Part shown: one piece after another, positions 27,811 to 37,657 of the stretch
Layout: each line of letters begins with the position of its first letter
Numbering within the stretch: the stretch's first letter is position 1
Assembly: GCF_034929435.1 (NCBI RefSeq)
Contig: NZ_JAYFUM010000011.1
Location: 124,001 to 188,000, forward strand
Length of the DNA: 64,000 nt
Direction: 5' to 3'
From: Arcicella rigui
Lineage (GTDB): Bacteria > Bacteroidota > Bacteroidia > Cytophagales > Spirosomataceae
The notes under the pieces: model-generated
The model's input: the letters and a program-made list of their open reading frames with translations, nothing else
Database searches by the model: none
Told to the model about the DNA's origin: nothing
Program-made: the position numbers and the translations under genes

Positions 27811-29211
27811 CTAAGCATGCAAAGCACGATTTTCTGTGGCAGCTAAACAAGCTTCTTTCATTGCCTCAGTATAAGTTGGGTGCGAGTGCGACATTCTTGC
27901 AACATCTTCAGCACTTGCACGGTATTCCATTGCGACTACTGCTTCGGCAATCATATCGGCTGCTCTTGCTCCAATGATATGAACGCCCAAAATTTCGTCT
28001 GTTGCTTTGTCTGCCAATACTTTTACTAAACCATCAGTATCGCCAGAAGCCGTAGCACGACCTAAAGCTTTGAACGGGAACGAACCTACTTTATAAGCTT
28101 TTCCAGATGCTTTTAATTCTTCTTCAGTTTTACCTACCGAAGCTACTTCTGGCCAAGTATAAACAACTCCCGGAATTAAATTATAATTGATATGCGGTTT
28201 TTGTCCTGCAATAGTTTCAGCTACAAAAACGCCTTCTTCTTCAGCTTTATGTGCCAACATTGCACCACGAATTACATCGCCAATGGCATAAATTCCCGGT
28301 ACTTTTGTTTGCAAAGTATGCTCATCTACTTCAATCTTGCCACGCTCAGTTGTTAAACCTGCTGCTTCAAGATTTAAACCATCTGTATATGGACGACGAC
28401 CAATACAAACCAAAACATAGTCACCAGTGATTTGAACTTCTTCATCTTTTGAATTTCTTGCCGTCACCGTAACGTCGTCTCCGTTATTAACAACGCCTGT
28501 AACTTTGTGCGAGAAGTAATAATCAGCTCCTAATTTCTTAATGGCTTTTTGCAATTCTTTACCCATCGTTTTGTCCATTGTAGGAATCATCGAATCAGCA
28601 AATTCAACGAAACTTACTTTAGCACCCAAACGAGCATAAACCGAACCTAATTCCGCACCGATTACTCCTGCCCCAATTACCACAAGGTGTTTTGGTACTT
28701 CTTTCAAATTCAAAGCTTCTGTTGAAGTAATGATTCGTTTTTTGTCAACTGGAATAAATGGTAAAACAGTTGGTTTTGACCCCGTAGCAATGATGATATT
28801 TTTACCAGTAATTTGTTCTGAAGTTCCGTCTGCTTTCGCAACATTCACGGTACTTTTATCAACGAAAGAACCAAGACCATTGTAAACAGTAATCTTGTTT
28901 TTCTTCATCAAGAAATTGATACCGTCGTTCATTTTCTTCACTACACCAGCTTTGCGGTTAATCATTTGCTCGATATTGATTTTCGGAGCAGAGATTTCGA
29001 TACCGTGGTCAGCAAAAGCATGAGCAGCATTATGGAAATGCTCAGAAGAATCTAAAAGTGCTTTTGAAGGAATACAACCTACATTTAGGCAAGTTCCACC
29101 CAAAACCGAATATTTTTCAATAATGGCAGTTTTGTTGCCTAATTGTGCGGCACGGATTGCAGCTACATAGCCACCCGGCCCAGAACCGATTACTATTACA
29201 TCGTATTGCAT
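27811..29211 (-). CDS. lpdA: Dihydrolipoyl dehydrogenase
   Basis: A 466-residue FAD enzyme (E3) that reoxidises dihydrolipoamide in 2-oxoacid dehydrogenase complexes with NAD. The FAD-binding loop GSGPGGYVAA and the redox disulfide C41/C46 in GGTCLNVGCIPSK are present, as is the NAD-binding GAGVIGAELGSVYARLG and the C-terminal catalytic pair H444/E449 in HSHPTYTEA. It follows the odhAB genes on the same strand, but a strong hairpin lies between, so it has at least partly its own expression. One E3 probably serves several complexes. Confidence 0.96.
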   Translation of the reverse strand: MQYDVIVIGSGPGGYVAAIRAAQLGNKTAIIEKYSVLGGTCLNVGCIPSKALLDSSEHFHNAAHAFADHGIEISAPKINIEQMINRKAGVVKKMNDGINFLMKKNKITVYNGLGSFVDKSTVNVAKADGTSEQITGKNIIIATGSKPTVLPFIPVDKKRIITSTEALNLKEVPKHLVVIGAGVIGAELGSVYARLGAKVSFVEFADSMIPTMDKTMGKELQKAIKKLGADYYFSHKVTGVVNNGDDVTVTARNSKDEEVQITGDYVLVCIGRRPYTDGLNLEAAGLTTERGKIEVDEHTLQTKVPGIYAIGDVIRGAMLAHKAEEEGVFVAETIAGQKPHINYNLIPGVVYTWPEVASVGKTEEELKASGKAYKVGSFPFKALGRATASGDTDGLVKVLADKATDEILGVHIIGARAADMIAEAVVAMEYRASAEDVARMSHSHPTYTEAMKEACLAATENRALHA

Positions 29212-29314
29212 ATATATGAGTTTTTGGCATTCAGAGATTCACTAATTGCCATCATTTATAAGTTGAATAAATTTTGGATTATAAAAAAATGGTAATATTT
29301 TACTTTCATAAAAA

Positions 29315-29357
29315 GATAGCTAAAGATTCTTTATGGAACAAAGAACCTTTAGCTATC
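29315..29357. terminator. Terminator between odhB and lpdA
   Basis: GATAGCTAAAG plus TTCTTT on the left pair with AAAGAA plus CTTTAGCTATC on the right (17 pairs, one mismatch, short loop). A-runs precede and T-runs follow, so it works in both directions. On the minus strand it lies about 40 bp after the odhB stop. Confidence 0.85.
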
Positions 29358-29398
29358 TTTTCTGATTGCTGATGACTAAAAGCCATCAGCTTTATTGA

Positions 29399-30934
29399 CT
29401 AAACATCTAATAATAGACGAGTTGGATCTTCAAGTAATTGTTTTACTCTTACCAAGAATGACACTGATTCTCTACCATCGATAATTCTATGGTCATAAGA
29501 AAGAGCAATGTACATAATCGGACGAACAACAATTTGTCCACCTACAACTACTGGACGCTCAACGATGTTGTGCATACCCAAAATAGCCGATTGTGGAGCG
29601 TTGATGATTGGCGTTGATAACATTGAACCAAATACACCACCATTAGTGATTGTAAATGTACCACCAGTCATTTCTGGTAAAGTCAATTTATTATCTCTTG
29701 CTTTTACTGCTAAACGAATTACTTCTGATTCAATGCCTGCCAAAGATAATTGTTCTGCATTTCTGATTACTGGTACAACCAATCCTTTCGGAGCAGAAAC
29801 AGCAATTGAAATATCACAATAGTCATGGAAGATGATTGAATCACCATCAATAGAAGCATTTACTGCTGGGAATTCTTTTAAAGCCACACAAACAGCTTTT
29901 GTAAAGAACGACATAAAGCCTAAGCCAACACCATGTTTCTCTTTGAATTTATCTTTATACTTTCCACGAAGATCCATGATTGGTTTCATATCTACTTCGT
30001 TGAAAGTTGTCAACATTGCTGTTTCGTTTTTCACTTGTACCAAACGACGAGCAACGGTTTTACGCAAAGAAGTCATTTTCTCTGCTCTATCTACTCTACC
30101 CGGAGCAGAAGAAAGTACTGCTGCTGGTGAAGGTGCTGGAGCTACTGCTCTAGCTGGAGCCGCCGCAGGTGCTGGAGCTGGTTTTTGAGCCGCCTGAGCA
30201 TCTTCTTTCGTAATTCTACCGCCAACGCCTGAGCCTTGCACTGTTGCAGGGTCAATTCCTTTTTCAGCTAAAGCTTTCGCTGCTGCTGGAGAAGCATGAC
30301 CTGCCGCATAGCTTGTAGTAGAAGCTGTTGGAGCTCCTGCCGCTGGTGCAGGAGTAGCTGCTACTGGTGCAGGGCTTGCTACTGCCGAACCTGCCCCTAC
30401 CGTAATAGTTGCTACTAAGCCACCGATTGGTAAAGTTGTTCCTGCTTCTGCTACGATGTGAAGTACACCTGTTGCTTCTGCCGGAAGTTCAAAAGTTGCT
30501 TTATCTGATTCTAATTCGCAGAGTACTTCATCCATATTCACAGAATCGCCTTCTTTTTTATTCCAAGAAGAAACAGTTACTTCTGTAATAGATTCGCCTA
30601 CTGCTGGTACTTTAATTTCAATAGTTTGTGTAGCTGTACTTACAGCAGGAGCTGCTGGGGCTTCTACCACTGGAGCGGGTGCTGCAACGGCTGCACTACC
30701 TACTGTTTCGATATAACAAATTACAGCACCAATAGGCAAGGTATCACCTTCTTTAGCAACGATTTTCAAGATGCCTTCTGCTTCGGCAGGGAGTTCAAAA
30801 GTGGCTTTGTCTGATTCTAACTCACACAAAACTTCGTCCATTTTAACAACATCTCCGTCTTTCTTATTCCAAGCGGCGATGGTTACTTCGGTTATTGATT
30901 CGCCTACTGGCGGTACTTTCATTTCAATTGCCAT
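29399..30934 (-). CDS. odhB: 2-Oxoglutarate dehydrogenase E2, dihydrolipoyl succinyltransferase
   Basis: A 511-residue E2 subunit with two N-terminal lipoyl domains, where enterobacterial SucB has one. Both carry the ESDKATFE lipoylation motif (K43 and K145). Ala/Pro-rich linkers flank a peripheral subunit-binding domain (about 215-250, SPAAAKALAEKGIDPATVQGSG in two parts). The catalytic acyltransferase domain ends with the H482/D486 motif SYDHRIIDGRES. It transfers succinyl from lipoate to CoA. It lies 73 bp after odhA in one operon. The 5' flank contains the GATTTCGG-type word repeat found elsewhere in this window. Confidence 0.96.
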   Translation of the reverse strand: MAIEMKVPPVGESITEVTIAAWNKKDGDVVKMDEVLCELESDKATFELPAEAEGILKIVAKEGDTLPIGAVICYIETVGSAAVAAPAPVVEAPAAPAVSTATQTIEIKVPAVGESITEVTVSSWNKKEGDSVNMDEVLCELESDKATFELPAEATGVLHIVAEAGTTLPIGGLVATITVGAGSAVASPAPVAATPAPAAGAPTASTTSYAAGHASPAAAKALAEKGIDPATVQGSGVGGRITKEDAQAAQKPAPAPAAAPARAVAPAPSPAAVLSSAPGRVDRAEKMTSLRKTVARRLVQVKNETAMLTTFNEVDMKPIMDLRGKYKDKFKEKHGVGLGFMSFFTKAVCVALKEFPAVNASIDGDSIIFHDYCDISIAVSAPKGLVVPVIRNAEQLSLAGIESEVIRLAVKARDNKLTLPEMTGGTFTITNGGVFGSMLSTPIINAPQSAILGMHNIVERPVVVGGQIVVRPIMYIALSYDHRIIDGRESVSFLVRVKQLLEDPTRLLLDV

Positions 30935-31007
30935 TGTATTTATTTCGGATTTTCGATTTCAGATTTTGGGTTTTTAACCTTATACCTAAATGTTTTACTA
31001 TACTCTA

Positions 31008-33755
31008 TTAACTAAATGCTCTTTCTACTAATGCTGCTTGTTCTTCATTATGAATTTTCAAGAAACCTGTCGCTGGTGAAGCTGATTTTTTACGTGCTAC
31101 CAAACCTTCAAATGGTTTCCAACCAAACTCACGAATCACAAACGACCAGTAACCCATGTTTTCTGGTTCTTCTTGTACCCAGAAAACTTTCGCTTTTGGA
31201 TATTTGTCGATTTCTGCTTGAACCTTCGCCGCTGGGAATGGATGCAATTGCTCAACACGAATAATAGCTACATCTGTACGGTTATCTTTTGCTTGTTTAT
31301 CCAACAAATCAAAATACACTTTACCTGTACAAAGTAATACTTTCTTCACTTTTTTAGCCTCTACAAAAGTATCACCATACACCTCTTGGAATTTGCCATC
31401 AATAAACTCACTGATTGGCGAAACTACTTTTGGATGACGGAATAAAGATTTTGGAGACATCATCACCAATGGCTTACGGAATGACCAAGCTAATTGACGA
31501 CGCAAAGCATGGAAAAGGTTAGCAGGTGTTGTAAGGTTAGTTACAATAATGTTTTCCTCTGCCGCTAATTGTAAGTATCTCTCTGGACGAGCGTTTGAGT
31601 GCTCTGGTCCTTGACCTTCATAACCGTGTGGTAATTGCATTACCAACCCGTTCATTGTTCCCCATTTAGATTCACAAGAAGCAACGAACTGGTCAATCAT
31701 TGTTTGAGCTCCATTTGAGAAGTCACCGAACTGAGCTTCCCAAATAACTAAAGCGTCTGGGTTTGCCAAAGCATAACCAAACTCAAATCCTAATACTGCG
31801 TACTCTGAAAGTAAAGAGTTAAAGATTTGTAATTGCTCTTGTCCTTCTACAATATAGTTTAATGAAGTATAAGATTCATTCGTTACGGCATCGTGCAATA
31901 CTGCATGACGGTGTGAGAATGTACCTCTTTGAACATCTTGTCCAGAAACCCTTACAGGTTTTCCGTCTAATAGGATTGAACCATAAGCCAAAGCTTCTGC
32001 CGTTGCCCAGTTCAATACACCATTTTCAAAGAAGCTCTTACGGTCTGCTAATACTTTTTCAATTTGCTTCAAGGCACTAAACCCTGCTGGCAATTTTGAA
32101 AGTGCTGCACCAATTTTATCAATGGTTTCTTTAGCAATACCTGTTTCTGGAGAATTATCAAAATCCGAAGTTTCAGCGTAAATTAATTCTGCCCAACGAT
32201 TATCCAATTTTAATGGATGATACTCTGGACGAATCTTTTGTTTTACTAAATCCAAACGTGCTTGTAATTCACTCTTGAATTCTGAATCCATTTCAGAAGC
32301 CAATTTTGCATCAATATCACCACGAGCAATCAATTTCTGAGTGTAAAGCTCTCTTGGATTCAAGTGGTTGGTGATATTAGCGTAAAGTGTTGGCTGTGTG
32401 AAACGTGGTTCGTCAGATTCGTTGTGACCATTTCTACGGTAACAAACCATATCAATAAATACGTCACGGTTGAATTGCTGACGGAACTCTGCTGCCATTT
32501 TCGATACGAAAACTACTGCTTCTGGGTCGTCGCCGTTTACGTGGAATACTGGAGCATCAATGATTTTAGCAACGTCTGTACAGTAAATAGACGAACGTGC
32601 ATCTTCAAAGTCTGTGGTAAAACCTACTTGGTTATTAATTACAAAGTGGATTGTTCCTCCTACTTCATAACCTTTTAGTTTTGCCATTTGTGTTACTTCA
32701 TAAACAATACCCTGACCAGCAACGGCGGCATCACCATGAATCAAAATTGGCAAAATTTTATCATAATCTCCTTCGTAATGAGCGTCTGCTCTTGCACGAC
32801 AGAAACCTTCTACTAAAGGATTTACAGCCTCTAAGTGTGAAGGGTTCGGAGCTAATTTCAAAGATATTTCTACGCCCGAAGGAGTAATATGTTTTGAAGA
32901 ATATCCTAAGTGATACTTCACGTCGCCGTCACCATGAATTTGGTCTGGAAGATTTCCTTCAAAACCATCAAAAATAGCGTCGTAGGATTTGTGCATGATG
33001 TTTGCCAACACATTCAAACGACCACGGTGAGCCATCCCAATCATGGCTTCTTGAACGCCTAATTCAGCCGAACGGTTGATGATAGCATCTAAAGCAGGAA
33101 TAGTACTTTCGCCACCTTCCAAACCGAAACGTTTCTGACCTAAGTATTTTGTACCTAAGAAGTTTTCAAAAACTACGGCTTCGTTCAACTTCGTTAGAAT
33201 TTGCTTTTTCTCGTCGATAGATGGATTAAAAGCTAATGCTTCTCTTTCAATTTTAGCACGCAACCATTCTTTCACTTCTGGCTCACGAATATAAGCATAT
33301 TCAAAACCAACAGAACCTGAATAAATCTTATTTAAAGATTCAAGAATTGTACGCAACGTAACCACACCAATTCCCAAGAAATTACCAGCTTGGAATTTAG
33401 TATCCAAATCAGCTTCTGAAAGAGCATAATCTTTCAAATCTAAACGTGCCTGACGATTTTTTCTTGGACGGATGGGATTAGTTTTTGCTAAAAGGTGTCC
33501 ACGTGAACGAAAAGCCTTAATTAAACTAATTACGGCCATTTCTTTTTGGACGGTTGAAGGGTCTGATGCAGTAGCTGCTCCGTTAATTACCCCGTTGGTT
33601 GCTCCTTCCGAGTCATTCCAACTTGCGTGAAAATCAAAACCTTTAAAAAAGTTTTGCCAACTTGTATCTACCGAATTAGGGTCTTTTAGATATGACTCAT
33701 AAAGGTCAGAAATTGCTGCCGTATCAGCATTGGCAATGTATGAAAATTGATCCAT
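31008..33755 (-). CDS. odhA: 2-Oxoglutarate dehydrogenase E1 component
   Basis: A 915-residue thiamine diphosphate enzyme that decarboxylates 2-oxoglutarate and succinylates E2 lipoate in the citric acid cycle. The N-terminus (YIANADTAAISDLYESYLKD) is the E2-binding segment; the core shows IGMAHRGRLNVLANIM, the thiamine-binding GDAAVAGQGIVYE...NNQVGFTT, and RYLQLAAEENI / QEEPENMGYWSF near the end. Length is normal. It is the first gene of the odhAB operon on the minus strand. Confidence 0.96.
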   Translation of the reverse strand: MDQFSYIANADTAAISDLYESYLKDPNSVDTSWQNFFKGFDFHASWNDSEGATNGVINGAATASDPSTVQKEMAVISLIKAFRSRGHLLAKTNPIRPRKNRQARLDLKDYALSEADLDTKFQAGNFLGIGVVTLRTILESLNKIYSGSVGFEYAYIREPEVKEWLRAKIEREALAFNPSIDEKKQILTKLNEAVVFENFLGTKYLGQKRFGLEGGESTIPALDAIINRSAELGVQEAMIGMAHRGRLNVLANIMHKSYDAIFDGFEGNLPDQIHGDGDVKYHLGYSSKHITPSGVEISLKLAPNPSHLEAVNPLVEGFCRARADAHYEGDYDKILPILIHGDAAVAGQGIVYEVTQMAKLKGYEVGGTIHFVINNQVGFTTDFEDARSSIYCTDVAKIIDAPVFHVNGDDPEAVVFVSKMAAEFRQQFNRDVFIDMVCYRRNGHNESDEPRFTQPTLYANITNHLNPRELYTQKLIARGDIDAKLASEMDSEFKSELQARLDLVKQKIRPEYHPLKLDNRWAELIYAETSDFDNSPETGIAKETIDKIGAALSKLPAGFSALKQIEKVLADRKSFFENGVLNWATAEALAYGSILLDGKPVRVSGQDVQRGTFSHRHAVLHDAVTNESYTSLNYIVEGQEQLQIFNSLLSEYAVLGFEFGYALANPDALVIWEAQFGDFSNGAQTMIDQFVASCESKWGTMNGLVMQLPHGYEGQGPEHSNARPERYLQLAAEENIIVTNLTTPANLFHALRRQLAWSFRKPLVMMSPKSLFRHPKVVSPISEFIDGKFQEVYGDTFVEAKKVKKVLLCTGKVYFDLLDKQAKDNRTDVAIIRVEQLHPFPAAKVQAEIDKYPKAKVFWVQEEPENMGYWSFVIREFGWKPFEGLVARKKSASPATGFLKIHNEEQAALVERAFS

Positions 33756-33827
33756 TATAATGTGACGTAACCAGTATTGGGACTATCGTTAATTTGTTTT
33801 TTTGTTGTACTAATTATATTCTAATGG

Positions 33828-33835
33828 CAAAGTTA
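33828..33835 (-). promoter_or_regulatory. Candidate -7 box for odhAB
   Basis: On the minus strand TAACTTTG matches the Bacteroidota -7 consensus TAnnTTTG and lies 73 bp before the odhA ATG. No exact TTTG sits 19 nt upstream, so the assignment is tentative. Confidence 0.35.
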
Positions 33836-34058
33836 AGCTATGCTTTCAAATTAAAACATAAATATTATTTGTTTTTTATTGAAAGAATGCCAAATTTATA
33901 TAGCATCACTTTGAATGACTTCAAAAGCTCTCTTTTCTTTACAAAGTACAATTATAACTACAAAAGTTAATTATTTTACGCAATTCGTTCGCATTTTTAA
34001 GGTTTTTGCCAGATTTTGGCTTTTTCTGTACTTAGGCTTTCTCTTTTCCTTTTGTTTT

Positions 34059-35006
34059 TCAGAAAAATCTAAATACACCTGATTTACCATTTCCTGCATC
34101 AAACTCATATTTGAGCATGATTTGATGAAAACCTTCGCTATTGCCCGAACTCGTTCCTGTGGGATTTCCGTTGAAATCATAGGCATAACCAAACTGAAAT
34201 TTGTTTAACTGTAACTGTAAAGTACCTAAGATAGCTTTGTTTGCCAACTCCGAACCAGTGTTCTGATACCAAAGTCCAATACCAAAACGCTCGGCGAACC
34301 AAGCTGTTGCATTAAAATCAATATTTGTGCTGGAAGTATAAGTATTACTGAGTTTTCTGACCAAAACGCCCGTTTTTAGCTTGACATCGTCCGACAAATC
34401 CAATACATAACCTGCCGTGATAAACGAAGGTTTTGTATAACGCTCGGCATCAGCATTCAAATTCAGCATCGAAAGCCCCACATAATAATCATCATTATTA
34501 TAATAAACGCCGAAACCTACACTGGGGTCGAAACCAGTAGTGGCAAATCCTCCGCCCGAACTGTTTAAAGAATTAGGTACTTGTGTTACTCCTGCTTGCA
34601 CACCCAAGGCCAATTTACCATCATTAGGCAAAGTAAAACGGTAGGCAAAATCTCCGTAAAGCCCCAAGTTTCCAATAACGCCTCCCAAAGTATTGCCAAG
34701 TATTTGGTCGGCATTATAAGCCTGAAAACCCAAAGCCATTTTGTCTTGAGCAATGGGCATATCAAAACTAAAATACTGTTGCGTAGTAGAAGCACCGCCC
34801 AATAAAGTATTAAATAAAGGACGCTTCCTGTACACCAAAGCCACACTTCCTACTTCTCTACTACCTGCATAGGCAGGGTTTACATTCAAAGGCATAAAAG
34901 GATAAGTAATATAAAGCTGGTCTTGCTGTGCCAAAGCTTCAGCCGACATAAAAAGCGAAAAAATAAAAGCAAAACAAAAAGGTAGATAAAAGATAGGCTT
35001 TCTCAT
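34059..35006 (-). CDS. PorP/SprF family type IX secretion system membrane protein
   Basis: A 315-residue outer-membrane protein with signal peptide (cleavage after AEALAQQ). The family opening DQLYITYPFMPLNVNPAYAG is textbook PorP/SprF, followed by alternating barrel strands to a C-terminal aromatic (SGVFRFF). In Flavobacterium, SprF helps to deliver the adhesin SprB to the surface; PorP in Porphyromonas is needed for gingipain secretion. It is encoded alone here, with no large type-B-sorted protein next to it, so its client is not evident. It marks the organism as carrying a type IX system. Confidence 0.92.
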   Translation of the reverse strand: MRKPIFYLPFCFAFIFSLFMSAEALAQQDQLYITYPFMPLNVNPAYAGSREVGSVALVYRKRPLFNTLLGGASTTQQYFSFDMPIAQDKMALGFQAYNADQILGNTLGGVIGNLGLYGDFAYRFTLPNDGKLALGVQAGVTQVPNSLNSSGGGFATTGFDPSVGFGVYYNNDDYYVGLSMLNLNADAERYTKPSFITAGYVLDLSDDVKLKTGVLVRKLSNTYTSSTNIDFNATAWFAERFGIGLWYQNTGSELANKAILGTLQLQLNKFQFGYAYDFNGNPTGTSSGNSEGFHQIMLKYEFDAGNGKSGVFRFF

Positions 35007-35259
35007 AGAGTGTTGTTTTTTGTACGAAGTTACACAAAAGCCTTATTGCCCTATACTTTTTTGGGAGATTCTAAGGGAAAATCAAAGATTCTTCCCTCCT
35101 CTTGGTTTAGGTGGTAGTACTAAAACTCATGGCATGACTTATCAGCTTATTTCGAGTATAAACAACCTGTTGTCAGTCATGCTATGAGTTAAATTGTAAT
35201 TTTTGGGAGCTTTTTGGAAAGGTAAGCGTTTCAAAACTTCAAAAGAAATGGCAGATGTG

Positions 35260-35540
35260 TAAAATGCTAATGCTCTTGAGGAAAAGTAAATAGTTAATAA
35301 GTAAAACATAAATGCCTCTGAGGAAAAATAAATAGTTAATAAGTAAAACATAAATGCCTCTGAGGAAAAATAAATAGTTAATAAGTAAAACATAAATGCC
35401 TCTGAGGAAAAATAAATGGGCAATAAGTAAAACATAAATGCCTCTGAGGAAAAATAAATAGTCAATAAGTAAGATATAAATGTTTCTGAGGAAAAGTAAA
35501 TGGGTAATAAGTAAAATATAAATGCCCATGAGGAAAAGAC
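35260..35540. repeat. Tandem array, 42-bp unit, six full copies
   Basis: The marker GAGGAAAA recurs at 35278, 35320, 35362, 35404, 35446, 35488 and 35530, exactly every 42 bp. The middle copies are nearly identical; divergence rises at both ends, as in arrays that grow by slippage or unequal exchange. Each unit splits into two weakly similar 21-base halves. Units touch each other directly without spacers. Confidence 0.95.
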
Positions 35541-35596
35541 CATTTAGACAAATTTCAAAAGTTATATAAACTATAATAAGGTACAATTTCATCCTC

Positions 35597-35625
35597 AACA
35601 CGGCTTTCTGAGTCGTGTTTTTTGT
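35597..35625 (+). terminator. Terminator-like hairpin with no upstream gene on its strand
   Basis: AACACGGCT and AGTCGTGTT form a 9-bp stem with one G-T pair and a 5-nt loop, followed by a T-rich tail. No plus-strand gene precedes it for over 7 kb, so it would end a non-coding transcript through the 42-bp array if it is active. Confidence 0.5.
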
Positions 35626-36038
35626 TTTTATAAGCCATCTGTGGAAAATGTATTACTATATATTTTGGCATGGTTTTGGTACTTTAGGGCTAATCAAGAC
35701 GAATTTGTAGCTGTAAATCTTCTTATTTTCGGCTTTCCTGTCAAAAGCTAATGATTATGCTGAAATAGCTTTGAATATCATTAATTTTGAAGAAGATTCA
35801 ACCATAGTCATTTAAGTAAAGAAAGTGATTGATAAATAAAATCGGTGATTAGCACTTCTTTGATTTTTTTTTAGAAAAAATCTCTTAATTTACAAATGCT
35901 CAAAAATTTAATATCTGAATACTCGATAAATCAACCGTTGAATCGTTTTTGCCAGTATTTTTCATGGCGATGAAAAATAAAGCAATCACGAGAATGTCTT
36001 TTCAAAAATCAAGAAGACATCGTTTTCAACTCAATAAC

Positions 36039-37412
36039 ATGAAGCAGAATCTTTCCAAAATATATACGACTGGAATACTTATTCTTTTCTTCTTGGTAAG
36101 CTTACAATCAAGTTTGTTGGCAACACCATTGCCCAAAACAGGCAATAGGTTTTCTTCAAAAGTAGCTTTGGAATGGGGAAAAATGTCACTTTATATTTTA
36201 AGACATACTTCTGAAGGTTCGCCAACTTATGGCTCTCGTTCTTTGGGTTATTTGGGGCTTACGATGTACGAATGTGTAGTGGGAGGAAGTACTGAAAAAC
36301 AATCGTTGGCAGGACAATTGAAGGGATTGAATACATTACCCCAAGCCCAAAAAGGAAAAGTATATAATTGGGCTTTGTCTTTGAATGCTGGGCAAGCTTA
36401 TCTTTTAAAACAACTCTACAATCATACTTCTTTAGAAAATGTTGGTAAAATAGATTCTTTAGAAAACGTTATTTATCAACAAGAACTAAAAACTACTGAT
36501 AAAAAAGTAGCCGAAGCGTCAAAAGATTTAGGCTTGTCGATAGCTCAAGCGATTTTTGAGTGGTCGAAAACAGATGGAGGTTTTGAAGGTTATAAAAGAA
36601 ATTTTGACCCTACTTATAAAATGCCCACAACCAAAGGTTTGTGGAAAGCACCAGCCAAAGGGCAGTCGGCTTTTGCGATGCCTTTGCATCCACACTGGGG
36701 GAAAAATCGTACTTTCGCACCATTGAATGAAACATTGCCTATTCCGAAAATGATTACTTATGACTATCGCCCAAATTCGGAATATTATGCTTTGATGTAC
36801 GAGGTATATACAAAAAGACTTACCTTGACACAAGAAGAAAAAGAAATTGCTAACTGGTGGGGCGACGACCCTTCGCAAACATTTTCACCGCCCGGGCATT
36901 CTTATAATTTAGCCAATATAGCCATAAAAATAGCGAAACCTGATTTATTTAAAGCCGCAGAAACGTATGCAAAAGTGGGAATGGCTGTGGCTGATGCTTT
37001 TATTAATTGCTGGAAGGCAAAGTATTTTTACAATGCCCAACGCCCGTTTTCATTTATTTACTATAATATTGATATTGCTTGGAATTTGTATTGGCCAGAA
37101 CCACCATTTCCAGCGTTTTATTCAGGTCATGCAGTACAAGGTTCGGCAACGGCAACGGTTTTGACAGAACTGTATGGAGCAAAATTTGAGTTTACAGACG
37201 ATTCGCACGTAGGCAGACCCAAAGATTTAGAACGAAATACAGAATATAAAGCAAGACATTTTAAATCTTTTTGGCAAGCCGCCGAAGAATCAGCCATGTC
37301 ACGTTTATATGGTGGAATTCATACTCGACAAGACAATGAAGTAGGTTTGGTAGAAGGGAAAAAAATTGGTAATAATATTAATACTTTAGCGTGGGCAAAA
37401 GCTAAAAAATAG
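36039..37412 (+). CDS. Exported PAP2/vanadium-dependent haloperoxidase-like protein
   Basis: A 457-residue protein. The three phosphate/vanadate-binding motifs of the PAP2-haloperoxidase superfamily are present: KYFYNAQRP (K-x6-RP), FYSGHAVQGSA (SGH) and SRLYGGIHTRQD (SR-x5-H-x3-D). Related proteins are bacterial vanadium haloperoxidases or acid phosphatases; sequence does not decide which. The frame begins at a TTG at 35949, but I start at the ATG at 36039 because MKQNLSKIYTTGILILFFLVS is a proper signal peptide. It stands alone, so the role (phosphatase or halide oxidation) is open. Confidence 0.85.
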   Translation: MKQNLSKIYTTGILILFFLVSLQSSLLATPLPKTGNRFSSKVALEWGKMSLYILRHTSEGSPTYGSRSLGYLGLTMYECVVGGSTEKQSLAGQLKGLNTLPQAQKGKVYNWALSLNAGQAYLLKQLYNHTSLENVGKIDSLENVIYQQELKTTDKKVAEASKDLGLSIAQAIFEWSKTDGGFEGYKRNFDPTYKMPTTKGLWKAPAKGQSAFAMPLHPHWGKNRTFAPLNETLPIPKMITYDYRPNSEYYALMYEVYTKRLTLTQEEKEIANWWGDDPSQTFSPPGHSYNLANIAIKIAKPDLFKAAETYAKVGMAVADAFINCWKAKYFYNAQRPFSFIYYNIDIAWNLYWPEPPFPAFYSGHAVQGSATATVLTELYGAKFEFTDDSHVGRPKDLERNTEYKARHFKSFWQAAEESAMSRLYGGIHTRQDNEVGLVEGKKIGNNINTLAWAKAKK

Positions 37413-37447
37413 ATTATTCAACTGCTAAGATAATTGTAATGCTCTAT

Positions 37448-37504
37448 GCAATAGGCTGTAAGCAAAAATACTTTTATCGAAAACATACACATTTTGCCTA
37501 ATGC
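37448..37504. repeat. Interspersed intergenic word repeat
   Basis: GCAATAGGCTGTAAGC (37448-37463) and ATTTTGCCTAATGC (37491-37504). The same two words occur in the opposite arrangement after the nitrilase gene (4982-5016), and related copies follow two other plus-strand genes. Confidence 0.6.
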
Positions 37505-37657
37505 AAAATTTTAAAACTAATATTACACGATTACTTGGTAAAAATTAATGATAAAAAAACTCATATTTCATCTGAAAAAGCATATAAATAGGATTGTGAC
37601 AATACAATCTGATGTTTTCGGTGAAAATCTAAAAATTTCAAACAAATATTAAATACC

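Larger units (their letters stand above)
35007..36038. other. Structured, repeat-containing intergenic region
   Basis: About 1 kb without a supported gene. It holds an inverted repeat (35125-35138 against 35176-35189, 13 of 14 pairs), a 42-bp tandem array, and a terminator-like hairpin on the plus strand. This order would fit a plus-strand non-coding transcript that ends near 35625. Two overlapping minus-strand frames (35142-35543 and 35239-35601) are produced by the repeat and are not called. Confidence 0.5.

Noticed and set aside
29399..33755. Pyruvate dehydrogenase instead of 2-oxoglutarate dehydrogenase
   Set aside because: The 915-residue E1 has the SucA/OdhA-type N-terminus and single-chain length; bacterial pyruvate E1 of this phylum is normally split or different in sequence.
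35142..35601. Two overlapping minus-strand frames of 133 and 120 codons with 14-residue repeats
   Set aside because: The repeats result from the 42-bp DNA array, whose period is a multiple of three; both frames repeat similar hydrophobic peptides and neither has a family or a clear start.
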